The notes beneath the pieces were generated by a model. It was given only the letters and a program-made list of their open reading frames with translations, searched no databases and had not been told where the DNA came from. The position numbers and the translations under genes are program-made. From Peptococcaceae bacterium UBA3937 (GTDB lineage: Bacteria > Bacillota > Peptococcia > DRI-13 > DTU073), in assembly GCA_002385735.1 (NCBI GenBank), contig DGEB01000014.1, positions 1-17,563 of the forward strand: DNA of 17,563 bases, read 5' to 3'. Shown here in pieces: positions 1 through 8,205 of this stretch. The number at the start of each line of letters is the position of its first letter. Position 1 is the stretch's first letter.

Positions 1-69
1 AGACGCACGGGACTTAAAATCCCGCGAGGTTTACCCCTCGTACCAGTTCAAGTCTGGTCTCGGGCACCA
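1..69 (+). tRNA. tRNA-Leu (anticodon UAA), 5' truncated by the contig edge
   Basis: The anticodon arm is seen as GGGACTTAAAATCCC, with TAA as anticodon. It is followed by a long class II variable arm (CGAGGTTTACCCCTCG), a T arm with TTCAAGT and the acceptor strand CTCGGGC, ending in an encoded ACCA at 66-69. The long variable arm plus anticodon UAA indicates leucine. The first bases belong to the D arm; the 5' acceptor strand and part of the D arm lie outside the window. Confidence 0.93.
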
Positions 70-100
70 CTATAGCAAGAAAGGCGGCAAGCCATAAGCA

Positions 101-126
101 AAGACACCTGAAAAGGGGTCTTTTTT
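101..126 (+). terminator. Rho-independent terminator of the tRNA-Leu unit
   Basis: AAGAC (101-105) pairs with GTCTT (118-122), and an inner CC/GG extends the stem after one mismatch. A run of six T follows at 121-126. It lies about 30 bp downstream of the tRNA 3' end, the expected place for the end of a tRNA transcript. Confidence 0.7.
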
Positions 127-237
127 GTGTTTCCTGTAGGATTTTGAGGTTACTTGAGCAGGCACTTTAACTTTGGTGGATAATATATTATTACATAGTA
201 GTTTGGGAGTTAGCCGGGATAGCATAATCTGTTTATG

Positions 238-275
238 ATAGTTTCCGGCCTTGGCGGGGAAACTGTAGGTATAAT
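238..275 (+). promoter_or_regulatory. Possible promoter/operator before the epimerase gene
   Basis: A perfect -10 hexamer TATAAT lies at 270-275, but no good -35 is seen 16-18 bp upstream. Directly before it is an inverted repeat: 238-246 pairs with 258-266 over 9 bp with one G-T pair, around an 11-nt loop. The missing -35 and adjacent repeat would suit an activator- or repressor-dependent promoter, but this is inference. The rest of the 70-328 spacer holds only the tRNA terminator and A/T-rich sequence. Confidence 0.3.
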
Positions 276-328
276 CATCTTGGAAAAAAGAAGGATCATT
301 ACTTGTTTGAAGGGAGTTTGTTGGCGCC

Positions 329-1342
329 ATGAAGCAGGTTTTAGTTACTGGTGGGGCAGGTTTTGTCGGCTCCAATTTGGTGAAGATGTTGGTGATGGAT
401 TACGGCTGTAACGTCACGGTGATTGATAATATGCAAACAGGACGTCAACAGAATTTGCAGAACCTGGGCATTGAAACGGAAATCGAACTTTTAGCCGGGA
501 ATATCCTGGACCGAGTGCTGCTCGAAAAAGCTTTGCGGGGGAAAGACACGGTCTTTCACCTGGCGGCGCTCACTACCCTGGCTGCTTCCGAGTTCCCCCG
601 GAGCGGCCTGGAAACCAACATTATCGGCACTTTTAATGTCCTGGAGGGAGCCTTAAAAGCCGGAGTCGAAAAGGTGGTCTATGCCTCCAGTTCTTCCGTG
701 TACGGCAATGCCGAACATTTCCCGACCAGGGAGCAGGAGCGGCCGCAATTTTTGAGCTTTTATGCGGCCGGCAAATTCGCCGGCGAAAGTTTTGCGCAGG
801 TTTTCCAGGAGCAATATGGCCTACCGGTCACCATCATCCGTTATGCGAATATTTATGGCCCTAACCAAAACCCCGGCAATCCTTATTCCGGGGTGGTGGC
901 GAAGTTCATTAAATGGGCCCTGGCGGACCAGCCCTTGGTCATTTACGGCAACGGCCGGCAGACCCGGGACTTTATCTTTATCCAGGACGCCTGCCGGGCA
1001 ACTGTTTTAGCTGCCTTAGGCTCCTTTTCCAACGGGGGTGTGTATAACATTGGCACGGGGATTGAAACATCGGTGAACGATCTGGCCAGTTTAATCATCC
1101 AATTGACGGAAAGCAAGAGCGCCCTTCGGTACGAAGCAAAACGGGAAATTGACAGTATTGACCGCCGTTTGTTGAATTTCGAAAAAGCCCGCAACGAATT
1201 GCATTTTGTCCCGGAGTGGACCCTTTCGGCAGGGCTGCGGAAAACCATTGCCTGGGTCCGGAATAAAACGCTGGACAGTGAAAGGGTGGAAAGCAGTAAG
1301 GGTTCGGAAACCAATGTTTGTTCTTCCGAAGACCCGGTGTAA
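329..1342 (+). CDS. NAD-dependent sugar epimerase/dehydratase (extended SDR family)
   Basis: This 337-aa protein is an extended short-chain dehydrogenase/reductase of the UDP-glucose 4-epimerase / nucleotide-sugar dehydratase type. The Rossmann NAD-binding motif GGAGFVG is at residues 8-14, the serine-rich active-site strand SSSSVYG at 120-126, and the catalytic Tyr145-x-x-x-Lys149 (YAAGK). The NIYGPNQNP and DFIFIQD segments are typical of the C-terminal substrate-binding part. Length is normal for the family (about 310-340 aa); the last 25 residues are a polar tail. The only suitable start is ATG 329, with AGGGAG at 311-316 and a 12-nt spacer. It probably acts on a UDP- or dTDP-sugar for cell-envelope polysaccharide, but the substrate cannot be read from sequence. 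It stands alone, with no neighbouring glycosyltransferases. Confidence 0.88.
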   Translation: MKQVLVTGGAGFVGSNLVKMLVMDYGCNVTVIDNMQTGRQQNLQNLGIETEIELLAGNILDRVLLEKALRGKDTVFHLAALTTLAASEFPRSGLETNIIGTFNVLEGALKAGVEKVVYASSSSVYGNAEHFPTREQERPQFLSFYAAGKFAGESFAQVFQEQYGLPVTIIRYANIYGPNQNPGNPYSGVVAKFIKWALADQPLVIYGNGRQTRDFIFIQDACRATVLAALGSFSNGGVYNIGTGIETSVNDLASLIIQLTESKSALRYEAKREIDSIDRRLLNFEKARNELHFVPEWTLSAGLRKTIAWVRNKTLDSERVESSKGSETNVCSSEDPV

Positions 1343-1344
1343 CT

Positions 1345-1380
1345 GGTAAAAACAGCAAACTTTTTCCTTTTTTATTTTTT
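1345..1380 (+). terminator. Weak T-rich terminator after the epimerase gene
   Basis: GG plus AAAAA (1345-1352, one bulged T) can pair with TTTTTCC (1361-1367) and is followed by TTTTTTATTTTTT (1368-1380). The stem is A/T-rich and weak, but the long T tract directly after a stop codon and before a promoter supports termination here. Confidence 0.4.
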
Positions 1381-1402
1381 ATACAATTTTCTATTTTGCT
1401 CT

Positions 1403-1430
1403 TTGAACTTTTTCCAATATCCGCTATAAT
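1403..1430 (+). promoter_or_regulatory. nrdDG promoter (TTGAAC-16-TATAAT)
   Basis: The -35 is TTGAAC (1403-1408), the spacer 16 bp, and the -10 a perfect TATAAT (1425-1430). Predicted transcription would begin near 1437, only about 11 nt before the chosen nrdD start. No 16-bp NrdR box was recognised around it. Confidence 0.6.
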
Positions 1431-1437
1431 TGATTAT

Positions 1438-1443
1438 GGTGAT
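1438..1443 (+). promoter_or_regulatory. Ribosome binding site that decides the nrdD start
   Basis: Five candidate in-frame start codons are clustered here: TTG 1430, ATG 1436, GTG 1439, ATG 1442 and ATG 1448. GGTGAT (1438-1443) matches the 3' half of the full Shine-Dalgarno complement AAGGAGGTGATC and places its GG 8 nt before ATG 1448. TTG 1430 overlaps the -10 box and cannot be used from the promoter seen. Confidence 0.5.
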
Positions 1444-1447
1444 GCGA

Positions 1448-3538
1448 ATGTTTAAGGAAATTGTCAAAAGAGACGGAAAACGCGAAAGTTTTAACCCGGA
1501 AAAAATAACGCGGGCCATCTATAGTGCGGCTTTAGCCTGTGGCGGCAGTGATTTTAGTCGAGCGGAAAAGCTTTGTCAACAGGTTTTGCAACTGGCCGAG
1601 GAGAAATACTCAGGCAAAACGCCGGATGTGGAAGGCATTCAGGACCTGGTGGAAAAAGTGCTGATCGAAAATGGACACGCCCAAACGGCCAAAGCGTATA
1701 TCCTATACCGGGAAAAACGCAAAAGGGCGCGGGAACTCAACGCTTTAATCAACGCGACCATTGAAATGTTCACCAATTATTTGGGGGATAAAGACTGGCA
1801 GATCCAGGAGAATGCCAATACCCAGAAAAGTATTAACGGACTAAACAATTACGTGCGGGAAACTTTTACGAAAAAGTATTGGCTGCATGAGGTTTATCCT
1901 GTTGAGGTCAGAGAAGCCCATGAGGGCGGTGATGTGCATATTCACGATTTGGGGTTTTTTGGCCCCTATTGTGCCGGTTGGGATCTGCGTCAACTGCTCA
2001 TGGATGGTTTTGGTGGTGTGAACGGGAAATTGGAAAGCAAACCCGCGAAGCACCTTCGTTCGTTTTTAGGGCAGATTATCAATTCAACCTTTACTACCCA
2101 GGGTGAAACAGCCGGTGCTCAAGCCTGGTCCAGTATCGACACCTATTGTGCACCGTTTATTTATTATGATGGTTTGTCCTATGAGAAGGTCAAACAATGC
2201 ATCCAGGAATTTATTTTTAACATGAACGTGCCGACCCGGGTCGGTTTTCAGTGTCCCTTTTCCAATCTCACCTTTGACATCATTGTTCCCAGCACTTTAA
2301 AAAACGATGCCGTGATCATCGGCGGCCAATTAATGGATAAAACCTACGGTGAGTTCCAGAAGGAAATGGATATGTTCAACAAAGCCTTCTGTGAAGTAAT
2401 GTTGGAGGGCGATGCCAAAGGGCGCGTTTTTACCTTCCCGATTCCGACTTTGAACATTACGAGGGATTTTGACTGGGATAACCCGGTGATCGATGAATTT
2501 ATGAAGATTACCTGTAAATACGGGATTCCTTACTTCGCCAACTACGTTAATTCGGATTTGTCGCCGGAGGATGCGGTATCCATGTGTTGCCGGCTGCGCC
2601 TGAACACCCGTGAATTGAGGAAAAGAGGAGGCGGATTGTTCGGCAGCAATCCGATGACCGGCTCTATTGGCGTGTTTACGATTAATTTACCGCGCATTGG
2701 TTATCTTTCGAAAAATGAAGCTGAGTTTAAATCTCGTTTGTTGTATCTGGCCCGTTTAGGGAAAACATCATTGGAGATCAAACGGAAGATTATTGAACAG
2801 CAAACTGATGACGGGCTTTATCCGTTTTCGGCCTTTTATTTGCGTAACATCAAGAAAAGGACCGGGCAATATTGGTACAACCATTTTAGCACCATTGGGA
2901 TTGTGGGCATGAACGAAGCTTTGCTGAATTTTATGGGCAAAGACATTACCACTCCGGAAGGGCAGGAATTTGCTAAAGATATCCTCAACTATTTACGGGA
3001 TATCCTGGTGGAATTCCAGGAAGAGACCGGTCATGTGTATAATCTGGAAGCGACGCCGGCGGAAGGCACTTCTTACCGTCTCGCCCAAATCGATAAGGCG
3101 AAATACCCCGATATCATTACGGCAGGACGCGAGGCGCCCTATTACACCAATTCCACCCAGTTGCCGGTGAATTTCAGTGACGATATCTTTGATGTGCTGG
3201 ATTTGCAGGATGATTTGCAGGCTCTTTATACGGGCGGCACGGTGCAGCATCTGTACCTGGGTGAGCGGATTGAGGATATCAACACTTGCAAGAACTTAAT
3301 CAAAAAGATCTTCAATAACTACAAGTTGCCTTATATGACCCTTACGCCCACCTTCAGCATTTGTCCGGAACATGGGTATATCAAAGGGGAAGAATTCCGC
3401 TGCCCGGACTGCGGACATGCTACGGAAGTCTGGTCGCGGGTGACCGGTTATTTGCGGCCGGTGCAAAATTACAACAAGGGTAAACAGGAAGAATACTTTG
3501 AACGGAGGAAATTCCGCTTGCCGGAGTTGATTTCATGA
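1448..3538 (+). CDS. nrdD: Anaerobic (class III) ribonucleoside-triphosphate reductase
   Basis: NrdD reduces ribonucleoside triphosphates to dNTPs without oxygen, using a glycyl radical. The 696-aa product starts with an ATP-cone domain (about residues 1-95, FKEIVKRDGKRESFNPEKI) for allosteric control. The glycyl-radical barrel follows: an active-site cysteine pair at Cys380-Cys381 (MCCRLRLNTREL), a C-terminal zinc site formed by Cys639-x-x-His642 and Cys652-x-x-Cys655, and the radical glycine Gly667 in RVTGYL. Length matches the family. One zinc ligand position is His rather than Cys (CPEHG), which also occurs in some NrdD branches. The gene overlaps nrdG by 4 bp (ATGA), so the two are co-transcribed and translationally coupled. 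Whether the reductant is formate or a thioredoxin-type protein was not decided. Start choice: see the ribosome binding site at 1438. Confidence 0.96.
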   Translation: MFKEIVKRDGKRESFNPEKITRAIYSAALACGGSDFSRAEKLCQQVLQLAEEKYSGKTPDVEGIQDLVEKVLIENGHAQTAKAYILYREKRKRARELNALINATIEMFTNYLGDKDWQIQENANTQKSINGLNNYVRETFTKKYWLHEVYPVEVREAHEGGDVHIHDLGFFGPYCAGWDLRQLLMDGFGGVNGKLESKPAKHLRSFLGQIINSTFTTQGETAGAQAWSSIDTYCAPFIYYDGLSYEKVKQCIQEFIFNMNVPTRVGFQCPFSNLTFDIIVPSTLKNDAVIIGGQLMDKTYGEFQKEMDMFNKAFCEVMLEGDAKGRVFTFPIPTLNITRDFDWDNPVIDEFMKITCKYGIPYFANYVNSDLSPEDAVSMCCRLRLNTRELRKRGGGLFGSNPMTGSIGVFTINLPRIGYLSKNEAEFKSRLLYLARLGKTSLEIKRKIIEQQTDDGLYPFSAFYLRNIKKRTGQYWYNHFSTIGIVGMNEALLNFMGKDITTPEGQEFAKDILNYLRDILVEFQEETGHVYNLEATPAEGTSYRLAQIDKAKYPDIITAGREAPYYTNSTQLPVNFSDDIFDVLDLQDDLQALYTGGTVQHLYLGERIEDINTCKNLIKKIFNNYKLPYMTLTPTFSICPEHGYIKGEEFRCPDCGHATEVWSRVTGYLRPVQNYNKGKQEEYFERRKFRLPELIS

Positions 3539-4317
3539 GAATTGTCGGGTTGGTGAAGAATTCCGTAGTTGATTATCCCGGGAAAATAGCGGCTGTCATC
3601 TTTAGTCCCGGTTGTAATTTGGATTGTTATTATTGCCAGAACCGCCCCATCATTGGTCCGGTTAAGCCGGAACAATCGTTGCCGGAAGCGGAGGTTTTCG
3701 CTTTTTTGCAAAAGCGGCGGGGACTTTTGGACGGCGTGGTGTTTAGCGGCGGCGAACCAACCTTGCAAGCGGATTTAGCTGCTGTGATGCGCAAAGCGAA
3801 GGACTGGGGCTATCTGGTGAAGCTGGACACCAACGGCACTAATCCTGCGGTTTTACGTACCATGGTGGAGCAGGGATTGGTGGATTATGTGGCCATGGAT
3901 TTAAAAGCTCCTTTTCATAAATATGCGATGATCTGTGGAGAGAAAAGCAATACTATCCTGGATAATATCCGGGAAAGTATTGCCTTCTTAATGACCGGAA
4001 AGGTCCCTTATGAATTTCGGACGACGGTGGTACCTGAACTAAACGAGGAGGATGTGCTGGCCATGGCTGCCGCGATTAAGGGAGCCCGGCTTTATGTCCT
4101 GCAACAATACCGGGTGCCGGATTTTGTAAAAAGGGCCGGTTCGGTTGAAGCAAATCCCTCGGTTAAAGTGGCTTCAGAGCGTCAAGATATAGCGGACTTA
4201 ACAGCGCGAGCATCCGCTCCCCAGCTTCTTTTGGCGCCGCACCCGCCGGCTTTCCTGCGGGCATTGGCCCGTAAAGCAAGCGGGTTGGTGGAAAAGGTGG
4301 AAACCAGGGGAATTTAA
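3535..4317 (+). CDS. nrdG: Anaerobic ribonucleotide reductase activating protein (radical SAM)
   Basis: NrdG uses S-adenosylmethionine and a [4Fe-4S] cluster to abstract hydrogen from the NrdD glycine. The radical-SAM motif is Cys27-x3-Cys31-x2-Cys34 (CNLDCYYC), and the SAM-binding GGEP motif is at residues 72-75. The N-terminus (IVGLVKNSVVDYPGKIAAVIFSPGCN) is characteristic of the longer NrdG subfamily found in Clostridia and Archaea rather than the short E. coli type. At 260 aa it is somewhat long: about 45 Ala/Arg/Pro-rich residues follow the barrel. Start ATG 3535 overlaps the nrdD stop, with CGGAG about 8 nt upstream inside nrdD. Downstream it faces a minus-strand gene across 20 bp, with no clear terminator. 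Confidence 0.93.
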   Translation: MRIVGLVKNSVVDYPGKIAAVIFSPGCNLDCYYCQNRPIIGPVKPEQSLPEAEVFAFLQKRRGLLDGVVFSGGEPTLQADLAAVMRKAKDWGYLVKLDTNGTNPAVLRTMVEQGLVDYVAMDLKAPFHKYAMICGEKSNTILDNIRESIAFLMTGKVPYEFRTTVVPELNEEDVLAMAAAIKGARLYVLQQYRVPDFVKRAGSVEANPSVKVASERQDIADLTARASAPQLLLAPHPPAFLRALARKASGLVEKVETRGI

Positions 4318-4337
4318 TTAAAAGAAGCGGCCCCTTA

Positions 4338-5006
4338 TTAATCTTGCAGGATGCGCCATTGTTTGATGGTGGCGATATCCAGCAAGGCGGGTTCCGGGTT
4401 TACCGCGGTGGGTTGTCCCACCGGATTTAAAATGGGGAGATCGGTAATGCTGTCGGCGTAGGAACGGCTTTCCTCCCAGTTTATTTCTACTCCACGAAAA
4501 TGGGCGTGGAGTAGTTTTTGTTTGTCTTCACCGCTGATGAACTGCGGGCGCGTCTCGTGATCAAACAACTGGTGATTGAAGGGCAAGTCCATACCGAGGA
4601 CCGTATCAAACTGCAGGTCTTTCCCGATGAGTTCGAGCAACTCGGTGTAGCAGCCGGAAAGGAGGACGGTGTGGTATCCTTCTTTTTTTGCAGTTTCAAT
4701 TTCTTCGATTATTTTTTGGTTAAACTGGGGTCTGATTTGCTGGAAGACGGTTTGAAACAAGCTTTCGATTTCTGTTTTGGTCATCCCCCGGAAAAGGTCA
4801 TGGAACAATTGTACGGCGTGGTATTTTAATGTTTCACGGGCAATAAAGTTTAGTTTATACAGGAGGACGAACGGGGCGATTCTGGCATAAAGCAGGTAAT
4901 AACGGCCTGAATTGCCGGTTTGTTCTTTCCAGGTTTTTGCTACATAGGGTAAGGTGTCACCTAGAAACAGTGTACCGTCAAAATCAAAAATCGCTAATTT
5001 GATCAT
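4338..5006 (-). CDS. HAD-IB family phosphatase
   Basis: This 222-aa cytoplasmic protein has the haloacid dehalogenase motifs in order: the nucleophile DFDGT with Asp8 and Asp10; motif II Ser117 in LLSGCYTELL; a lysine-bearing motif III near Lys162-Lys164; and motif IV YADSITDLP with Asp185 and Asp189. The YADS...DLP form and the helical cap between motifs I and II point to HAD-IB hydrolases, the group containing phosphoserine phosphatase-like enzymes. The substrate is unknown. A longer reading frame begins at 5063, but ATG 5006 is preferred: it places DFDGT eight residues from the N-terminus, and GGAGG (5022-5018) lies 11 nt upstream. It converges with nrdG and diverges from recD2. The 5007-5188 spacer is A/T-rich, with no promoter I can define firmly. 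Confidence 0.87.
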   Translation of the reverse strand: MIKLAIFDFDGTLFLGDTLPYVAKTWKEQTGNSGRYYLLYARIAPFVLLYKLNFIARETLKYHAVQLFHDLFRGMTKTEIESLFQTVFQQIRPQFNQKIIEEIETAKKEGYHTVLLSGCYTELLELIGKDLQFDTVLGMDLPFNHQLFDHETRPQFISGEDKQKLLHAHFRGVEINWEESRSYADSITDLPILNPVGQPTAVNPEPALLDIATIKQWRILQD

Positions 5007-5188
5007 TAGTGATGGTTCCTCCGTTCCTGTTTGAGTGATGTTGACTAGTGGATAGTTTAACATATCCAGGCTAAAATTTCCAGAGCTTCTTTTTCCCCGT
5101 TCTATTTTTGCTGATTTTGTGATAAACTGGACTAAACATATGTTTGTAGAGCAAGAGGATTGGAATAGATTAGGGAGAGCAAGCGGCT

Positions 5189-7360
5189 ATGGAAAGATTA
5201 AATGGGCTGGTGGAACGGATTACCTTTGTAAATGAAGAAAACGGTTTTAGTGTCATCAAACTCAGATGCAAAGGCTATCACGAGTTGGTGACGGCGGTAG
5301 GGACAATGGCGGCGGTGAACATTGGCGCGGTAGTCTCTTTACAGGGTGAATGGATTACGGACAGCAAATACGGCCGTCAGTTTAAGGTGCAGTTTTATCA
5401 GGAAAGGATTCCGGCTACGGTGGCGGGGATTGAGCGTTATCTCGGCAGTGGCTTGATTAAAGGGATTGGGCCGGTCAATGCCCGGCGGATCGTCAAAAAG
5501 TTTAAGGAAGACACGATTCGCATTATTGAGGAAGCGCCGGAGCGTTTGATGGAAGTGGAAGGAATCGGCGAAAAAAGAGTGGAGATGATCAAAAAAGCCT
5601 GGCAGGATCAGAAGGAAATCAAGAACGTCATGCTTTTTTTGCAGGAGCACGAAGTAACCACGGCCTTTGCGGCGAAAATCTATAAAACATACGGCAATGA
5701 AAGTATCCGCATCGTGAAAGAGAACCCCTACCGGCTGGCCGATGACATTTGGGGGATTGGCTTTAAGACGGCCGACAAGATTGCGGTCAAAATGGGCTAT
5801 GATCTCCAGTCTTACGCACGGTGTAGCGCCGGGTTAATCTATGTCTTAAACCAGTTATCCAATGAGGGGCACTGTTTTGCTTACCGGCAGCAATTACTGG
5901 AGAAGGGAGCGGAATTATTGGAGGTCGAGCCGGCCATTCTGGAAAAAGCCCTGAATATGTTGCTGATGGAAGGCTTAATCATCAAGGAAGAAGAGGACAT
6001 TTGCTATTTGCCGCCCTTTTATCACAGCGAAATCGGGGTGGCGCAAAAGATTAAAGAGATGATGGCCCTGCCCAGCCCCTATAACATTTCAAATTTAGAT
6101 GCGATTATCAGTAAGGTGCAAAAGGAAAAAGGCCTGAAGTACGATCAGGTACAGATTGAGGCCATTAAAACGGCCTGTTCGTCCAAAATAATGGTATTAA
6201 CCGGTGGCCCCGGCACGGGGAAAACCACGACCACCCTGGCGATTATTCATGTTTTTAAGAAAATGGGATCGAAAGTGCTTTTGGCCGCGCCCACGGGCCG
6301 GGCGGCGAAAAGGCTTTCCGAAGCCACGGGCTTTGAGGCGAAAACCATTCACCGGCTGTTGGAGTACAAGCCCCCCGACGGTTATCAAAAAAATGCGGAT
6401 AATCCCCTGGATTGTGATGTGTTAATTGTCGATGAAATGTCCATGGTCGATTTGTTGTTGATGTATAACTTGTTGAAAGCGGTGCCGAAAAAGGCGGTTT
6501 TGATCCTGGTCGGCGACGTGGACCAGCTTCCTTCCGTAGGGCCGGGTAATGTTCTGAAAGACCTTATTGCTTCGGAAGTGGTGAAGGTGGTGAAACTGAC
6601 CCGGATTTTCCGGCAGGCCAGCGGTAGCATGATTATCACCAATGCCCACCGCATCAACAAGGGGGAATTTCCTTATCTCAAAGGGGGACGGCACAGCGAT
6701 TTTTTCTTTATCGAAGAAGAGGATCCGGCCAGAATTGTGGAACAGATCCGGGAGCTTTGTCTCCACCGCTTGCCGAAGTATTATGGGGTGGACCGGATAG
6801 ACGATATACAGGTTTTAACCCCGATGCAGCGGGGGGAAGCGGGGGCGAGGAACCTCAACGAGTTGCTGCAGGAAGCCCTGAACCCTTCCACCGAATATGT
6901 GGTCAGCGGCGGAGTTAAGTATAAGCTGCACGACAAGGTCATGCAAATCAGGAACAACTACGACAAAAACGTGTTTAACGGCGATATCGGGCGGATTACC
7001 CATGTGGACATGGAAGAGCGAAAGGTGCTGATTCGTTTTGACCAGGGGGAAGAGGAATATGATGTTTCGGAATTAGATGAGGTGGTACTGGCCTACGCTA
7101 CCACGATTCACAAAAGTCAGGGCAGTGAATATAAACTTGTGATCGCCCCGCTTCTCACCCAGCACTTTATGATGTTGCAGCGTAATTTGTTGTATACCTG
7201 TGTGACGAGGGCTAAAAAAGTGATGGTGCTTTTGGGCACAAAAAAGGCGTTGGCGATTGCTTTGAAAAACAATAAGGTCGAGCAACGCAACACCTTGTTA
7301 ATGCAACGTTTACGCGATGTGATCGGAAAAACGGCCGAGGCGGAAGGTCCGTTCTCTTAA
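5189..7360 (+). CDS. recD2: RecD2-type superfamily 1B DNA helicase
   Basis: RecD2 is a 5'-3' DNA helicase of bacteria that use AddAB or lack RecBC, and acts in DNA repair. The 723-aa protein begins with an OB-like N-terminal domain, then helix-hairpin-helix segments (GLIKGIGPVNARRI near 92-105, VEGIGEKRV near 122, IWGIGFKTADKI near 187). The motor follows: Walker A GGPGTGKTTTT with Lys345, Walker B VDEMSMVD with Asp415-Glu416, GDVDQLPSVG, the late motif TIHKSQGSEY, and YTCVTRAKK near the C-terminus. These match RecD2 (long N-terminal extension with HhH) rather than RecD of RecBCD. ATG 5189 follows AGGGAG at 5172-5177. The stop overlaps the stop of the convergent gene by 3-4 bp. Confidence 0.95.
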   Translation: MERLNGLVERITFVNEENGFSVIKLRCKGYHELVTAVGTMAAVNIGAVVSLQGEWITDSKYGRQFKVQFYQERIPATVAGIERYLGSGLIKGIGPVNARRIVKKFKEDTIRIIEEAPERLMEVEGIGEKRVEMIKKAWQDQKEIKNVMLFLQEHEVTTAFAAKIYKTYGNESIRIVKENPYRLADDIWGIGFKTADKIAVKMGYDLQSYARCSAGLIYVLNQLSNEGHCFAYRQQLLEKGAELLEVEPAILEKALNMLLMEGLIIKEEEDICYLPPFYHSEIGVAQKIKEMMALPSPYNISNLDAIISKVQKEKGLKYDQVQIEAIKTACSSKIMVLTGGPGTGKTTTTLAIIHVFKKMGSKVLLAAPTGRAAKRLSEATGFEAKTIHRLLEYKPPDGYQKNADNPLDCDVLIVDEMSMVDLLLMYNLLKAVPKKAVLILVGDVDQLPSVGPGNVLKDLIASEVVKVVKLTRIFRQASGSMIITNAHRINKGEFPYLKGGRHSDFFFIEEEDPARIVEQIRELCLHRLPKYYGVDRIDDIQVLTPMQRGEAGARNLNELLQEALNPSTEYVVSGGVKYKLHDKVMQIRNNYDKNVFNGDIGRITHVDMEERKVLIRFDQGEEEYDVSELDEVVLAYATTIHKSQGSEYKLVIAPLLTQHFMMLQRNLLYTCVTRAKKVMVLLGTKKALAIALKNNKVEQRNTLLMQRLRDVIGKTAEAEGPFS

Positions 7361-8205
7361 AAATATTTCTCGCGGATGATCCGGAGAATAGCATCCTGAT
7401 TATCCGAAACCTGGGGCAGCGAATAACCGATAAACAGCGGTGAGGTGACAAAACGGGGAATTACTTTGGCGATAATGCGGTCGTCGAGGCGATAAAAGAA
7501 GATGTTGTAGCTGTTGCAGTTCTTATGAAAATAGTGCAGGGAAAAATGGGTGGCCATTTGGGTGTAATCAGCAAATTGATTCAGTTGCTCCGGATTAAGA
7601 TAATCTTTTAATTCTAAGCCCTGGAGCTCTTCCTGCGGCCCGGTGCTTTTTACTGGATCCGCAATTTTAGCAAGCTTGGGGTTAGTGAGGGTAATATTGA
7701 ATTCGGTATATCCGGTGCGGGGTTTCGTGGCCAGGTTGAATTCCACCCCGTCTTTTTGGTCGATGATAATACCTTCAAAGTGTTCGGGGAGGACGTTTTT
7801 ATAACAGTTAACCGTATTCAAGCCGATTATTTGCATATGCGGATGTTTTACGGTGCCGCCGGACAAGGGGCCATGACTTTTATAGAAAATCACGGAGGCG
7901 AATTGTTGGGAGTTTTCGAATTCCAGCCATTTCTTTACGCCGAAGGAAATGACTTTATGCAAGTGTTCTTTCGGGTAATCGGAGAATTCTTGCTGGCAGT
8001 CCGCGGTTTCCACCAAAACGGTGGGGTAGGTATCCTTGAGTACCGGATATTTGTTCATCACCAGCAGGATCGGATAATCCTCGGCTAAAATATTGACCAG
8101 AGATCCCCGGTCACAAAAGGGGCATTTGACCTGAGGATTAGCAATACAATAGGGTTTTTTCGCCGCTACGGCGGTATTAAAGTGAAGCAGTTCGTATGCT
8201 GACAT
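7357..8205 (-). CDS. DUF4931-type protein related to galactose-1-phosphate uridylyltransferase / HIT superfamily
   Basis: This 282-aa soluble protein carries a CPFC pair (Cys28, Cys31) and an HPHMQ motif (His121-Pro-His123-Met-Gln125). This arrangement resembles the zinc-binding N-terminus and nucleotidyl-histidine site (HPHxQ) of GalT-like enzymes in the HIT superfamily. The C-terminal FVTSPLFIGYSLPQV segment is what I remember of DUF4931 proteins. Function is unknown; a nucleotidyl transferase or hydrolase is plausible. The open frame continues 129 codons upstream to 8592, but that part is antisense to the nitroreductase and has no family character. The true start ATG 8205 has a GGAAGG ribosome binding site 7 nt upstream. 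It is transcribed divergently from the nitroreductase and shares stop-codon bases with recD2. Confidence 0.78.
   Translation of the reverse strand: MSAYELLHFNTAVAAKKPYCIANPQVKCPFCDRGSLVNILAEDYPILLVMNKYPVLKDTYPTVLVETADCQQEFSDYPKEHLHKVISFGVKKWLEFENSQQFASVIFYKSHGPLSGGTVKHPHMQIIGLNTVNCYKNVLPEHFEGIIIDQKDGVEFNLATKPRTGYTEFNITLTNPKLAKIADPVKSTGPQEELQGLELKDYLNPEQLNQFADYTQMATHFSLHYFHKNCNSYNIFFYRLDDRIIAKVIPRFVTSPLFIGYSLPQVSDNQDAILRIIREKYF

Noticed and set aside
70-375. Minus-strand 101-aa reading frame upstream of the epimerase gene
   Set aside because: It crosses the tRNA terminator and the start of the epimerase gene, and has no ribosome binding site or family motif.
1343-1447. NrdR box upstream of nrdD
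   Set aside because: No pair of 16-bp NrdR-type sites could be recognised around the promoter.
4306-4334. GGGG...CCCC pairing between nrdG and the HAD gene as a bidirectional terminator
   Set aside because: A 4-bp stem with a loop of about 20 nt and no T tract is too weak.
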